A stretch of DNA of 36,123 nt from Anaerolineales bacterium (GCA_027053355.1 JALUDX010000004.1:30537-66659), one strand, 5' to 3'; positions 17,016 through 26,009 are shown, numbered from the stretch's first letter. Notes: generated from the sequence alone by a model not told the origin. Translations and numbers: made by a program.

Positions 17016-17833
17016 CGCTTCTCAGCGGCGGGGTAAGCGCCCAACAGTTTCACGAACGCGGCGCGAGAGAGCAAGCCGATGAGCGCCTCTTGCACCCGCG
17101 GCTCGGTGGGGTGCCCTTCGAAATCCAGATAAAACACGTAGTGCCAGGGCTTGTTGCGCCGGGGGCGGCTTTCCAATTTGGTGAGATTGATGTGGCGGCG
17201 GGCAAACTCGCCCAGGCAGGCGTGGAGCGCACCAGGCCGGTGGGGCACGGCGAAAACCAGGGACGTTTTGGCGCGCGGCGTGGGCGGCGCTTCGTCGTGA
17301 CCGATGACGAAGAAGCGGGTGATGTTCCAGGTGAGGTCTTGAATGTCCGAGGCCAAGATTTGTAGCCCATAAATTTCCGCGGCCAGGCGGCTGGCGATGG
17401 CCGCCACGCCCGCTTCGGGATGCGCGGCCAGGTCTTTGGCGCTGCCCGCGGTGTCGTACCACGGCTCAGGATGCCAGCCGCGCTGGGCCAGATAGTCCTC
17501 ACATTGGGCTAATGCCTGCGGGTGAGAGCGCACCCGGCGGATGTCTTCCAGCCGCGTGCCCGGCGGGGCCATCAGGTGATGGCGCACGGGCAGGTAAATT
17601 TCGCCGCTGACCCGAAGGTCGTGGGTGAGGAGCAAATCGTAGGCTTTGTTGATCGACCCCGCGACCGCATTTTCTACCGGCAACACGCCGTAGTCGGCTT
17701 CGCCTTGCTCGATGGCCGTGAAGATGCCCTCGAAAGTGCGCTGGGGCAAACTGACGGCCGCGTCGTCGAAGTGTTGGCGTAAGGCTTCTTCGGAATACGC
17801 GCCGTGCTCGCCTTGGAAGGCTACGGTGGTCAT
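16970..17833 (-). CDS. pheA: Prephenate dehydratase
   Basis: 287 aa, monofunctional: a catalytic PDT domain (1-180) and a C-terminal ACT domain. It converts prephenate to phenylpyruvate in phenylalanine synthesis. Signatures: [28 protein letters not shown], and the catalytic TRFFVIG. The ACT domain carries [19 protein letters not shown], the ESRP motif that binds phenylalanine for feedback inhibition. The start ATG overlaps the aroH stop by 4 bp. The domain is expected to end near LLGAYP; the following tail ([18 protein letters not shown]) and the stop codon come from the repeat element at 16823-17015, so the original stop has been replaced. Confidence 0.94.
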   Translation of the reverse strand: MTTVAFQGEHGAYSEEALRQHFDDAAVSLPQRTFEGIFTAIEQGEADYGVLPVENAVAGSINKAYDLLLTHDLRVSGEIYLPVRHHLMAPPGTRLEDIRRVRSHPQALAQCEDYLAQRGWHPEPWYDTAGSAKDLAAHPEAGVAAIASRLAAEIYGLQILASDIQDLTWNITRFFVIGHDEAPPTPRAKTSLVFAVPHRPGALHACLGEFARRHINLTKLESRPRRNKPWHYVFYLDFEGHPTEPRVQEALIGLLSRAAFVKLLGAYPAAEKRNCSTCGKQPTDERG

Positions 17834-18279
17834 GGTTGCTCCTGCTGTTTTTGGAAAGCCGCGACCTGCTCGGCGATCCAGGCTTCCAGTTCCTGCCAGT
17901 TGACGGTTTGCAGGTGAATTTGGTCGGGACGCAGTTTAGCGGCTTCGCCCAGGTAGACGTGCACAATCTCTTCTTGGCTTTTTTCAGTGTTCCAGTGCAC
18001 CAACACCCGCACCACCCGGGGCATTTGGCCGGGCACGTTCATCTCGTGGCCGCACAACAGCGGCACGTGCCGCCACCCCAATTGGCGGGCGGCCAACGCG
18101 GGGAATTCCGCGTTCAGGTCGGGGGTGGTGGTGAGGATGGCACTGGCCACGTCTTCTGCCTGGATGCCGTTGAGGTGAATCATCAAGGCCAGCAGACGCC
18201 GCGTTTCCCGCAAGATGGCGGCCTGGGTGTTTTCGGGCACGGTGGCCGCGCCGCGCACACCACGGCAACGCAAACTCAT
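17830..18279 (-). CDS. aroH: Chorismate mutase, AroH (B. subtilis) type
   Basis: 149 aa. It rearranges chorismate to prephenate, the substrate of the next gene product. It belongs to the trimeric pseudo-alpha/beta-barrel class, not the helical AroQ class. [14 protein letters not shown] supplies the active-site Arg (Arg7 of the B. subtilis enzyme), CGHEMNVPG the Glu78 equivalent, VVRVLVHW the Arg90 equivalent and [15 protein letters not shown] the Tyr108 equivalent. The C-terminal tail (about 125-149) is longer than in B. subtilis. Overlaps both neighbours by 4 bp (hpt stop, pheA start), so all three are translationally coupled. Confidence 0.95.
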   Translation of the reverse strand: MSLRCRGVRGAATVPENTQAAILRETRRLLALMIHLNGIQAEDVASAILTTTPDLNAEFPALAARQLGWRHVPLLCGHEMNVPGQMPRVVRVLVHWNTEKSQEEIVHVYLGEAAKLRPDQIHLQTVNWQELEAWIAEQVAAFQKQQEQP

Positions 18280-18860
18280 GGGGCTTCCTCAGGGTCTGGT
18301 TGGGGCGGGCGGTAGCGTTCCAGGTCGGGCACCGCGATGAAGGGCAGGTTGCGGTAGTATTCGTCCATATCCAGCCCGTAGCCGAAGACGAATTCGTTGG
18401 GAATCACGAAGCCGCGGTAGTGGATGGGCACTTCCACCTCGCGGCGCTCGGCCTTGTCGAGCAGGGTGCACACTTTGAGGGATTTGGGCTGGCGCAGCGA
18501 GAGGATGTTGAGCACCTCGGCGATGGTGTGGCCACTGTCGATGATGTCTTCCACCAGCAGCACGTGGCGGCCGGTGATGCTGGTGCGCAAATCCATGGTC
18601 AGGCGCACCCGCCCCGCGCTCTGCCGCGCGCCCGCGCCGTAGGACGAAATCGCCATGAAGTCGATGGCGTGGGGCACGGTGACGTGTTTCATCAAGTCGG
18701 TGAGGAACATCACCCCCCCGCGCAGAATGCACACCATGAGCAATTCTTCGCCTGCGTAATCACGGCTGATTTCCGCACCCAGTTCGGCGATGCGAGCCAT
18801 CAGGCGGTCTTCGGGAATCAGGATTTTGTCGAGGAAGTCGTGATAATCTTGGATGGGCAT
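18276..18860 (-). CDS. hpt: Hypoxanthine phosphoribosyltransferase
   Basis: 194 aa from ATG at 18860; a TTG 39 bp upstream would add non-conserved residues derived from repeat DNA. It salvages hypoxanthine/guanine with PRPP to IMP/GMP. The PRPP loop is [31 protein letters not shown] and [10 protein letters not shown] (flexible catalytic loop) are family features; [20 protein letters not shown] is the typical C-terminus. First gene of hpt-aroH-pheA, with 4-bp overlaps. Linking purine salvage to phenylalanine synthesis is not a standard operon; both pathways draw on the pentose-phosphate supply, but a functional reason is not visible. Confidence 0.95.
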   Translation of the reverse strand: MPIQDYHDFLDKILIPEDRLMARIAELGAEISRDYAGEELLMVCILRGGVMFLTDLMKHVTVPHAIDFMAISSYGAGARQSAGRVRLTMDLRTSITGRHVLLVEDIIDSGHTIAEVLNILSLRQPKSLKVCTLLDKAERREVEVPIHYRGFVIPNEFVFGYGLDMDEYYRNLPFIAVPDLERYRPPQPDPEEAP

Positions 18861-18895
18861 GGGCAATTCTCGTGTAACGAAGGGATTGAAAGAGG

Positions 18896-18945
18896 GCAAT
18901 TGTTCAGCCCTGGCAAAGGGGAACCACAGAAATCACAGAAAAATT
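18896..18945. repeat. Partial copy of the dispersed repeat family
   Basis: GCAATTGTTCAGCCCTGG (18896-18913) followed by GGGAACCACAGAAATCACAG. Left end and first internal block only; no right terminus found before 19030. Confidence 0.5.
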
Positions 18946-19029
18946 CTTCGTGTCTTTCGCCTTCTTTGCGGCTTTTGCTTTCTTCGCAACTTTGCGGGTA
19001 ACGCTTTGGCGTCATTGCCGTTTCAACTT

Positions 19030-19605
19030 TCAATGCCTGCTTCCTGCAGGGCGCGCCAGCAAATCGTGCACGCGGAGTTCAGCAGCCCATTTCTGCAGGT
19101 AATCCAGGTCCAGTTCATCGGCGCGCACTTTCAACACACCGAGCACGTCGCGCCACTGGCGTTCGGAAACCTCACCGCCCTGCTGATACCATTCCAGTTT
19201 GGAGAGGATGATGTCTTCGGGGCTGGCAAATCTGGCGCTGACCTCGGTTTCAAAAGTGAAACTCTGCAGCCGGGCACGGGCAAACTGCGATTGCAAAAAG
19301 GTGTGCGGGCGAGGGACAAAGATGTCCACCTTGAACATGGTTTCACGATGAATAAGGTTGAAACTTCCATGCCGCCGGATGGCTTCAGCGATCATCTTAT
19401 CATCTACGTAAAACTCCCCCTGCATCGCCTCTACAAAAGGTTTGAGATGTTCAGGCCGCATTTCAGCCACGATGTCCACGTCCTGCGTGGTGCGTATCAT
19501 ACCGTAAAGTGCGGAGGCCAGCGAACCGCCAATGAAATAGGGAATGCCGAGTTTCTCAAGTATCCCCGTTACCTTAAGGGTAACTTCCAATGGCTCATTT
19601 TGCAT
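19030..19605 (-). CDS. Nucleotidyltransferase-fold protein
   Basis: 191 aa from ATG behind GGAGATATTTCCC. The polymerase-beta-type nucleotidyltransferase core is complete: GGS at 26-28 (FIGGSLASALYG), the metal-binding DVD at 42-44 (RTTQDVDIV), and a third acidic residue at Asp94 (FKVDIFV). The C-terminal half (SPEDIILSKLEWYQQGGEVSER) resembles AbiEii/DUF6036-like proteins that set aminoglycoside-transferase-like folds to toxin or modification roles. It overlaps the upstream 84-aa gene by 11 bp. Substrate unknown. Third gene of a compact cassette with an AbrB-like gene; a toxin-antitoxin-like role is inference. Confidence 0.85.
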   Translation of the reverse strand: MQNEPLEVTLKVTGILEKLGIPYFIGGSLASALYGMIRTTQDVDIVAEMRPEHLKPFVEAMQGEFYVDDKMIAEAIRRHGSFNLIHRETMFKVDIFVPRPHTFLQSQFARARLQSFTFETEVSARFASPEDIILSKLEWYQQGGEVSERQWRDVLGVLKVRADELDLDYLQKWAAELRVHDLLARPAGSRH

Positions 19606-19849
19606 GGGAAATATCTCCATACACCTTGCAGGCAAGGTCTTTTCCCAGCAGCAAATCAGCCAGCCGGCGGCGCAGTTCGGCTTCGCTGGCCTGTGGATAG
19701 CGGGCGCGCAAACCCGCCAAGGCCAGCGTTCGGGTAGCAGCATTCAACTGAGCAAGCATGTGCATTTTGCGAGTTGGACTGGCCTGACGCCAGAGTTCAA
19801 TTTGCAACGTTTCCATCTCGGAGGAGGTATCAGAATAAAGCGTGCTCAT
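19595..19849 (-). CDS. Small helical protein of nucleotidyltransferase cassette
   Basis: 84 aa, start after GGGAGCGCGAAC. No named family recognised. It is predicted helical, with METLQIELWRQASPTRKMHM and LALAGLRARYPQASEAELRR segments. The latter (ALxGLRxRxPxASxxELRRRLADLLLG) recurs widely next to small nucleotidyltransferases in Chloroflexota and cyanobacteria as I remember it; this needs a search. It overlaps both neighbours (20 bp with the AbrB-like gene, 11 bp with the nucleotidyltransferase), which suggests that the proteins work together. Confidence 0.75.
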   Translation of the reverse strand: MSTLYSDTSSEMETLQIELWRQASPTRKMHMLAQLNAATRTLALAGLRARYPQASEAELRRRLADLLLGKDLACKVYGDISHAK

Positions 19850-20051
19850 GTTCGCGCTCCCTGCTCAACGGATTAAATCCTTTGACCTGCACAGGATGGC
19901 GGAGCAAGTGGTCTATGAAATCACTTTCCCGCTTTGGCTTCTCTTCAATCAGCACAATAACGCGCACCTGCCGGGCGATTTTGCTGCGGTACTGGCGAGG
20001 AATTTCAATCTTGCCGTCTTTGACTTGCGCCTGAAATTCTATCGTTTTCAT
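19830..20051 (-). CDS. AbrB-like small protein, possible antitoxin
   Basis: 73 aa from ATG behind AGGAGTTCAGGA. The N-terminal half (MKTIEFQAQVKDGKIEIPRQ) has the swapped-hairpin AbrB/SpoVT-like pattern 'x-I-x-x-DGKIxIP', followed by VRVIVLIEE. The C-terminal half is basic and may be disordered, as in antitoxins. First gene of the three-gene overlapping cassette. An autoregulatory DNA-binding role fits the family. Canonical partners of such proteins are PIN toxins; here the cassette has a nucleotidyltransferase instead. Confidence 0.75.
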   Translation of the reverse strand: MKTIEFQAQVKDGKIEIPRQYRSKIARQVRVIVLIEEKPKRESDFIDHLLRHPVQVKGFNPLSREREHEHALF

Positions 20052-20134
20052 TCCTGAACTCCTGCCGCTACCCCGAGGCAACGAATTTACGACACAACGA
20101 CACACGAACCTTCAATCTGCGTAATCTGCGGTTG

Positions 20135-22855
20135 TTATTCGCCCAACTTCTTCTCAACCCACCCGGCCACCGCGGCTAAAGCCTCATCCAGCCGCGCGGG
20201 GTCTTTGCCGCCGGCCTGGGCTAAGGTGGGCTTGCCGCCGCCACCGCCGCCCACGAAGCCGGCCACGAATTTCGCCAGTTCGCCTGCGTGCAGGCCTTTT
20301 TTGGTCAGCGGCTTGCCCACCGCGGCCACGATGAGGGGGCGCCCGTCGCGCACGGTGGCGAGCACTGCCACGCCTTCGGGGTGTTGCTGGCGGAAGCGGT
20401 CGGCCAGGCGGCGCAGGGCGTCGGCGTCGGCATCGGGCACGCGCACTGCCAGCACGGGCACGCCCGCGACGCGCGGCGGCTCGGCAATTTGCCGCTCTAC
20501 CGCGGCTTCGGCCACCCGGCGGCGCAACGCGCCGGCCTCTTTGCGGGCTTCGGCCAGTTCCGCCTGCAGGTGCGCCACCTTTTCGGGCACGCCCTCGGGC
20601 GGCGATTTCAGCAGCGCGGCGGCTTCTTCCAGCGCGTCCATGCGCCCGCGGGCAAAGCGGTAGGCTCCCCGCCCCGTCACGGCTTCAATGCGGCGCACCC
20701 CCGCCGCGGCGCTCCCCTCGCTCACGATGAAGAACGCTCCGATGTCGGCGGTGCGGCTCAGGTGCGTGCCGCCGCAGAGTTCGCGGGAAATCGGCTCCGC
20801 GTCGCCGATGGTGATGGTGCGCACCACCTCGCCGTATTTCTCGCCGAAAAGCGCCATCGCTCCCTCGGCAATGGCTTCCTCGCGCTTCTTGAAGGCCACC
20901 CGCACGGGGTAATCGGCGGCCACCGCGTCGTTCACCCATTGCTCAATGCGGCGCAACTGCTCGCGGGTCAGGGCTTCGGGGTGGGTGAAGTCAAAGCGCA
21001 GGCGGTCGGGTGCGACTAACGAACCCGCCTGCCGGGCGTGCTCGCCCAAAATCGCGTGCAGCGCGGCGTGCAGCAGATGGGTCGCGGTGTGGTTGCGCAT
21101 GATGTCCTTGCGGCGGGAGGCATCCACCGCGGCCAGGGCCGCATCGCCCACGCGGGGCGTGCCCTTCACCACCTCGCCGATGTGCACGATCAAGCCCGCG
21201 GCGGGCTTGCGGGTGTCGGTCACACGGATTTCCCAGCGCGGCTCGGCAACCGAAACGATGGTGCCGGTGTCGGAAACCTGCCCGCCCGATTCCACATAGA
21301 AGCACGTTTCGGGCAAAATCACGCCCACGATGTCGCCCTCGGCCACGCTTTCCACGGGCTGGTTGTCTTTCATCAGGGCGAGCACCTCGCCTTCCACTTC
21401 CAGCGCGCCGTAGGGGTCGTAGCGCACGCCCTCGGGCGGCAGTTTGCCCTCGGCTTGCAGGCGCTCGGCAAGGGCGCGGTAGGCGTCCACGTCGTCTTCC
21501 ACCAACGGGCCAAAGGCTTTGCCCTTGCCCGAGGCCAGGCGGTGGGCATCCATGGCCTTGTGGAAGCCGGGCTCGTCGACGTCCATGCCGTGCTCGCGGG
21601 CGATGTCGCGGGTGATTTCCAGCGGCAGGCCGTAGGTGGCGTAGAGTTGGAAGGCGTCTTCGCCGCCGATGATGCCCTTGCCCTCGGCCTGCAGGCGCGC
21701 CATCAGGTGCTCAAGGTAAGCGGTGCCGGTTTCCACCGTACGGGCGAAGCGGATTTCCTCGCGGGTGATGGTTTCCAAAATGGCATCGCGGTGCTTGACG
21801 ATTTCGGGGTAAACATGCCCAAAGCGTTCAATCACGGTTTCGGCGACTTGAGCCATGAAGGGTTCGGTGAAGCCGATTTTGGCGCCAAAGCGGGCCGCGC
21901 GGCGGATGATCATGCGGCAGACATAGTTGCGGCTTTCGTTGCCGGGCACCACGCCGTCGCCGATGAGGAAGGTGGCCGCGCGGGTGTGGTCGGCGACCAC
22001 CCGGTAGGCGACCAAATGCTCCTGCCGCTGGGCGTCGGTGTGCCCCGCCAGCCGCTGGATGGTGTCCATGATGGGCGTGAAAAGGTCGGTGTCGTAGGAA
22101 TTGTCCACGCCCTGCAAAATCATGGTGATACGCTCCAGCCCCATGCCGGTATCCACGCCGTGCTTGGGCAGGGGGGAACGGGAGCCGTCGGGCGCCTGGT
22201 TGAACTGCATGAAGACCAGGTTCCAAATTTCCAAAAAGCGGTTGTCGGGGTTTTCGTCCAAGTGGTAGGCCAGTTCCTCACCGTAAAGTTGGCCGCGTTC
22301 GGGGAAGAAATCGTAGTGAATTTCGGAAGTGGGGCCGCAGGGGCCGACGTCGGCCATCTGCCAGAAATTGGTGGCGTCGCCCAGGCGGGCAACCCGTTCC
22401 GCAGGCACGCCCACTTCCTCCACCCAAATGCGGTAGGCTTCGTCGTCGGAGTGGTGGACGGTGAAGTACAGCCGCTCGGGGGGGAGGCCGTAAACTTTGG
22501 TCAGCAGTTCGTAAGCCCAGGTGATGGCCTCGCGCTTGAAATAGTCGCCAAAGGAAAAATTGCCCAGCATCTCAAAGAAAGTGTGGTGGCGGGGGCTGGG
22601 GCCGACGTTTTCCAGGTCGTTGTGCTTGCCCGAGACGCGCATACAGCGCTGGACGGTGGTGGCGCGGGTGTAGGGGCGCTTGTCCAAGCCGAGGAAAACG
22701 TCCTTAAACTGCACCATGCCGGCGTTGGTGAAGAGCAGGGTCTGGTCGCCGCCGGGCACGAGGGAAGAAGAGGGCACGATGGTGTGCCCCTTGGATTCAA
22801 AGAATTTGAGGAAGGTGTCGCGGATCTGGTCGCCGGTCATCTTTTTGTTGGGCAT
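20135..22855 (-). CDS. alaS: Alanyl-tRNA synthetase
   Basis: 906 aa from ATG behind AGAGGTTTCACC (MPNKKMTGDQIRDTFLKFFE); the in-frame extension upstream is repeat DNA. It charges tRNA-Ala in two steps. The class II catalytic core (1-250) contains GHTIVPSSSLVPGGDQTLLFTNAGM split over motif 1, and RHHTFFEMLGNFSFGDYFK (motif 2). The editing domain (about 560-720) carries the zinc-binding HTATHLLH and CGGTH motifs. The C-Ala domain (about 760-906) ends with a Gly-rich GGGGGGKPTLAQAGG segment of the DHHA1 type. Complete. It has a long leader of about 340 nt filled with repeats; no T-box is recognisable. Confidence 0.97.
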   Translation of the reverse strand: MPNKKMTGDQIRDTFLKFFESKGHTIVPSSSLVPGGDQTLLFTNAGMVQFKDVFLGLDKRPYTRATTVQRCMRVSGKHNDLENVGPSPRHHTFFEMLGNFSFGDYFKREAITWAYELLTKVYGLPPERLYFTVHHSDDEAYRIWVEEVGVPAERVARLGDATNFWQMADVGPCGPTSEIHYDFFPERGQLYGEELAYHLDENPDNRFLEIWNLVFMQFNQAPDGSRSPLPKHGVDTGMGLERITMILQGVDNSYDTDLFTPIMDTIQRLAGHTDAQRQEHLVAYRVVADHTRAATFLIGDGVVPGNESRNYVCRMIIRRAARFGAKIGFTEPFMAQVAETVIERFGHVYPEIVKHRDAILETITREEIRFARTVETGTAYLEHLMARLQAEGKGIIGGEDAFQLYATYGLPLEITRDIAREHGMDVDEPGFHKAMDAHRLASGKGKAFGPLVEDDVDAYRALAERLQAEGKLPPEGVRYDPYGALEVEGEVLALMKDNQPVESVAEGDIVGVILPETCFYVESGGQVSDTGTIVSVAEPRWEIRVTDTRKPAAGLIVHIGEVVKGTPRVGDAALAAVDASRRKDIMRNHTATHLLHAALHAILGEHARQAGSLVAPDRLRFDFTHPEALTREQLRRIEQWVNDAVAADYPVRVAFKKREEAIAEGAMALFGEKYGEVVRTITIGDAEPISRELCGGTHLSRTADIGAFFIVSEGSAAAGVRRIEAVTGRGAYRFARGRMDALEEAAALLKSPPEGVPEKVAHLQAELAEARKEAGALRRRVAEAAVERQIAEPPRVAGVPVLAVRVPDADADALRRLADRFRQQHPEGVAVLATVRDGRPLIVAAVGKPLTKKGLHAGELAKFVAGFVGGGGGGKPTLAQAGGKDPARLDEALAAVAGWVEKKLGE

Positions 22856-22891
22856 GGTGAAACCTCTTGGGGAATGGGGTGGTAACGCAAA

Positions 22892-23069
22892 GGTTAACGC
22901 AGAGGCGCAGAGAAACGCCAAGGACGCCAAGGAAGTAATGCAAAGACGCAGAGGAAGCAGAGACGCAGAGAGCGCAAAGAGGTTAACGCCAAGGGCGCCA
23001 AGAAACCAAAGGACGCCAAGAAAGTAACGCAAAGACGCAGAGAAAGCAAAGGCGCAAAGAGCGCAAAGA
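22892..23069. repeat. 89-bp tandem duplication in the alaS leader
   Basis: 22892-22980 and 22981-23069 are imperfect tandem copies, each starting GGTTAACGC and ending GAGCGCAAAG. They are built from smaller purine-rich units such as ACGCAGAG, ACGCCAAG and GCGCAAAG. Low-complexity, no coding signal. Confidence 0.85.
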
Positions 23070-23178
23070 AAAAATTCTGTGTTCTCTGCAAATTTCTGTG
23101 CTTTCTGTGGTTTTCCTTCAATCGGTGGATGAAAACCACAGTTTACACGGTTTTTTCTGCAGAATCTGCGGTTTCTTT

Positions 23179-23191
23179 GCTGAATAGTTGC
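23179..23191. repeat. Isolated end of the dispersed repeat family
   Basis: GCTGAATAGTTGC is the reverse complement of the left end at 15176-15188. It closes the repeat-rich stretch 22892-23191 in the alaS leader; the CTGTGGTTTTCC and ATCTGCGGTTTC blocks just before it are family-like. Confidence 0.45.
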
Positions 23192-23203
23192 TCGTTGGCG
23201 CCA

Positions 23204-23212
23204 ATTATACCA
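23204..23212 (-). promoter_or_regulatory. Extended -10 promoter of alaS
   Basis: Minus strand TGGTATAAT. No clear -35. Predicts a leader of about 340 nt before the alaS start at 22855. Confidence 0.55.
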
Positions 23213-23217
23213 GCCCC

Positions 23218-23245
23218 TTGGAAGACGCCGATTTTCTGGTATAAT
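23218..23245 (+). promoter_or_regulatory. Promoter of rpsO, divergent from alaS
   Basis: TTGGAA (23218-23223), 16 bp, then TATAAT (23240-23245) with the TGG extension. Only about 30 bp separates the two back-to-back -10 elements. Confidence 0.7.
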
Positions 23246-23259
23246 CAGCGCCGACTCGA

Positions 23260-23288
23260 CCAGGCGACGGCCGCGGCTATCGCCTTGG
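23260..23288 (+). promoter_or_regulatory. rpsO leader hairpin, possible S15 autoregulatory site
   Basis: CCAGGCGA (23260-23267) pairs with TCGCCTTGG (23280-23288) with one bulged T, just before the Shine-Dalgarno (AAGGAG, 23301-23306). S15 represses its own mRNA through leader structures in several bacteria; whether this hairpin does so is inference. Confidence 0.35.
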
Positions 23289-23316
23289 AGACTTGCACAA
23301 AAGGAGATGCATGGTC

Positions 23317-23592
23317 ATGGCTTTAGACAAAAGCACCAAAACCGAGGTCATTCAGGCGTATCACCGGCACGAGCAGGATACAGGCTCGCCTGAAGTCCAA
23401 ATCGCTATCCTGACAACCCGCATCAAGCAACTCACCGAGCACTTGAAGGTGCATAAACACGACGAATCGTCGCGGCGGGGGTTGCTGAAGATGGTGGGGC
23501 GTCGCCGCCGTTTGCTCAACTACTTGCGCCGTACCAACTACTCGCGTTACTTAGAAGTCACCGAGCGCTTGGGCATTCGGCGCAAGGGCTAA
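23317..23592 (+). CDS. rpsO: 30S ribosomal protein S15
   Basis: 91 aa from ATG at 23317 (MALDKSTK), 10 bp from AAGGAG; an ATG at 23311 would add Met-Val but at only 4 bp spacing. S15 binds the 16S rRNA central domain early in small-subunit assembly. Diagnostic stretch: [20 protein letters not shown], then [20 protein letters not shown] and [10 protein letters not shown]. Full length. Followed by two hairpins and pnp, the classical rpsO-pnp order. Confidence 0.97.
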   Translation: MALDKSTKTEVIQAYHRHEQDTGSPEVQIAILTTRIKQLTEHLKVHKHDESSRRGLLKMVGRRRRLLNYLRRTNYSRYLEVTERLGIRRKG

Positions 23593-23606
23593 ACGCGACC
23601 TCAAGG

Positions 23607-23645
23607 GACGAGTAGGTGACCGGGTCATCTACTCGTCTCGTTTTT
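23607..23645 (+). terminator. rpsO terminator
   Basis: GACGAGTAG (23607-23615) pairs with CTACTCGTC (23629-23637), and the stem extends inward by a further four pairs including one G-U. TTTTT at 23641-23645. It lies 14 bp after the stop. Confidence 0.9.
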
Positions 23646-23663
23646 GAGCAAGGCGTTTGTCCA

Positions 23664-23732
23664 GGGGGACGCCAGGGAAGGCTTGGTTCCCCCTTTTATC
23701 CCAATTCAACCTGCCCGCCGGTTGGGAATTGG
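23664..23732 (+). promoter_or_regulatory. Structured pnp leader: two hairpins
   Basis: GGGGGA/TCCCCC (23664-23669/23688-23693) followed by TTTT may be a second terminator. Next, CCAATTC/GAATTGG (23701-23707/23726-23732) with inner AACC/GGTT forms another stem. PNPase commonly represses its own mRNA through a cleaved leader hairpin; the same could apply here. Confidence 0.5.
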
Positions 23733-23807
23733 CGCGCGCGGTCAACCTTGGGTTTGCCGTGGGCGCCAGTCCCTGACCGGACGGGCCCCTGTAACGGAGG
23801 TTATCTG

Positions 23808-26009
23808 ATGAAACCCGAGAGCAAGATCTACCAAATCCCGGTCGGGAACAAAGAAATCGTCATCGAGACCGGCAAACTGGCCATGCAGGCCAACGGTGCG
23901 GTGACCGTGCGCATGGGCGACACCGTGGTGTTTGCCGCGGCCACTATGAGCAAAGAGCCGCGCGAGGGCATCGACTTCTTCCCCTTGCGGGTGGACTACG
24001 AAGAGCGGATGTACGCGGGCGGCCGCATTCCCGGCTCGTTCTTCCGCCGTGAAGGACGGCCTTCAGAAGAAGCCATCCTCACCGCTCGCCTGGTCGACCG
24101 CCCCATCCGCCCCCTCTTCCCCAAAGACCTGCGCAACGATGTTCAGGTGGTGCTGTATTCCATCTCGGCCGACGAAGAACACCCCATCGACATCCTGGCC
24201 ATCAACGCGGCCTCGGCTGCGCTGATGATTTCCGACATCCCGTGGGCCGGGCCGGTAGGCGCGGTGCGCATCGGCCGCATCGGCGGCGAGTTCGTAGTCA
24301 ACCCCACCTTCCCCGAACTGGAGCAGTCGGATTTAGACCTGCGCATTGCGGGGACGCGTGAAGCCATCCTGATGGTAGAAGCCGGTGCGCAAGAGGTGCC
24401 CGAAGACGTCATGGTCGAGGCTTTGGCTTTCGGCCACCAGGCGTTGCAGCCGATGATCGACATCCAGGAACGCATGGCAGCCGAAATCGGCAAACCCAAG
24501 CGCGAATACACGCCCTTCGTGGTCGAAGAAGACCTGAAGGCGCAAATCGCCGACCTGGCGGCGCAGCGCCTGCGCGACCTGCTGGCCGCCCCCCACAGCA
24601 AAGCCGAACTCAACGATGGCCTGGATGCGCTCCGCGAAGAAATGCTCGCCACCTTGGCCGGGGACGACGCGGCCCAGGCGCTGAAGGTCAAAGTCGCGTT
24701 CGACGATGTGCTCAAAACCGTGGTGCGGCAACGCATTTTAGAGGAAGGGGTACGCCCCGACGGCCGAGGCTATACCGACATCCGTCCCATCTGGTGCGAA
24801 GTGGACATCAGCCCCCGGGCCCACGGCTCAGGCCTGTTCACTCGCGGCGAGACCCAAGTCCTCACCTTGGCCACCTTAGGCACCCCCCGAGAAGCCCAGG
24901 AAATCGACGGCCTCACCCCCCTGGAAAGCAAACGCTACATCCACCACTACAACTTCCCGCCGTTCTCGGTGGGCGAAGTGCGCCCCATGCGCGGGGCTTC
25001 GCGGCGAGAAATCGGCCACGGCGCTCTGGCCGAGCGCGCCCTGCTGCCTGTCATCCCGCCCGAAGACCAATTCCCCTACACCCTGCGGCTGGTTTCGGAA
25101 GTGCTCTCTTCCAACGGCTCTACCTCGATGGCCTCGGTGTGCGGCTCAACGTTGGCGCTGATGGATACCGGCGTGCCTATCAAAGCGCCGGTGGCCGGTA
25201 TCGCCATGGGCCTGATCAAAGAAGGCGAACGCTATGCGGTGCTTACCGACATCCAGGGCATGGAAGACCACTTAGGCGATATGGATTTCAAGGTCGCGGG
25301 CACCGAAAAGGGCATTACCGCGTTGCAAATGGACATCAAAATTGCCGGCATCACCAAAGAAATCATGCGCCAGGCGTTGGCGCAGGCGCGCGAGGCGCGG
25401 CTGTACATTTTGGGCAAGATGCTGGAAGTGATCCCCGAACCGCGGCCGCAGTTGAAAGCCCACGCGCCGCGGATGCTGGTGGTGCGCATCCCGGTGGAGA
25501 AAATCGGCGCTATCATCGGCCCCGGCGGGAAGACCATCCGCGCGCTGCAAGAAGAGACCGACACCAAAATCGACATCATGGAAGACGGGTTGGTTTACAT
25601 TGCCTCGACCCACGGCGGCGGCGCAGAAGAGGCCCGCGACCGCATCGAAGCCATGACCGAATCGCCCGAAATCGGGCGCATCTACACCGGCAAGGTGGTG
25701 CGGGTGACCGATTTTGGCGCTTTCGTGGAAATTTTGCCCAACACCGACGGCATGGTGCACATTTCGCAACTGGATTCTGAACCGGTGCGGCGGGTGGAAG
25801 ACATTGTCCGCGTGGGCGACGAGATTACCGTGATGGTCACCGACATCGACCCCACGGGGCGCATTCGCCTTTCTCGCCAGGCCGTGCTGGAAGGGTGGAC
25901 GCCCGAAGAGGCCCGGGCGCGCGACAAGGCCAACCGCGAGCGCCGTGGTCGCAACAGCAACCGCCGCGACAACCGCCGCGGCAGCCGGGATCGCAACCGA
26001 CGCCGCTAA
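23808..26009 (+). CDS. pnp: Polyribonucleotide nucleotidyltransferase (PNPase)
   Basis: 733 aa from ATG behind CGGAGGTTATCTG. A trimeric 3'-5' phosphorolytic exoribonuclease of mRNA decay. Domains: RNase PH 1 (about 12-145, with [20 protein letters not shown]), a helical linker, and RNase PH 2 (about 325-545, with [15 protein letters not shown] and SDI-like [20 protein letters not shown], which contains the catalytic Asp pair). KH domain (about 555-610) with IIGPGGK, S1 domain (about 622-695) with [16 protein letters not shown] very basic Arg/Asn tail ([14 protein letters not shown]) ends the protein, likely RNA-binding. The linkage with rpsO is conserved widely. Confidence 0.97.
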   Translation: MKPESKIYQIPVGNKEIVIETGKLAMQANGAVTVRMGDTVVFAAATMSKEPREGIDFFPLRVDYEERMYAGGRIPGSFFRREGRPSEEAILTARLVDRPIRPLFPKDLRNDVQVVLYSISADEEHPIDILAINAASAALMISDIPWAGPVGAVRIGRIGGEFVVNPTFPELEQSDLDLRIAGTREAILMVEAGAQEVPEDVMVEALAFGHQALQPMIDIQERMAAEIGKPKREYTPFVVEEDLKAQIADLAAQRLRDLLAAPHSKAELNDGLDALREEMLATLAGDDAAQALKVKVAFDDVLKTVVRQRILEEGVRPDGRGYTDIRPIWCEVDISPRAHGSGLFTRGETQVLTLATLGTPREAQEIDGLTPLESKRYIHHYNFPPFSVGEVRPMRGASRREIGHGALAERALLPVIPPEDQFPYTLRLVSEVLSSNGSTSMASVCGSTLALMDTGVPIKAPVAGIAMGLIKEGERYAVLTDIQGMEDHLGDMDFKVAGTEKGITALQMDIKIAGITKEIMRQALAQAREARLYILGKMLEVIPEPRPQLKAHAPRMLVVRIPVEKIGAIIGPGGKTIRALQEETDTKIDIMEDGLVYIASTHGGGAEEARDRIEAMTESPEIGRIYTGKVVRVTDFGAFVEILPNTDGMVHISQLDSEPVRRVEDIVRVGDEITVMVTDIDPTGRIRLSRQAVLEGWTPEEARARDKANRERRGRNSNRRDNRRGSRDRNRRR

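Noticed and set aside
18861-18899. Earlier TTG start for hpt
   Set aside because: The added residues lack conservation and derive from repeat DNA; the ATG at 18860 gives the normal HPRT length.
20060-20134. tRNA or T-box near alaS
   Set aside because: No cloverleaf, no T-box conserved bases; only repeat-derived ATCTGCG stretches.
21038-22885. 615-codon frame opposite alaS
   Set aside because: Antisense of a clear alaS gene; composition typical of a GC-rich shadow frame.
22892-23069. CRISPR-like array
   Set aside because: Only two 89-bp imperfect tandem copies, without regular unique spacers, and no cas genes.
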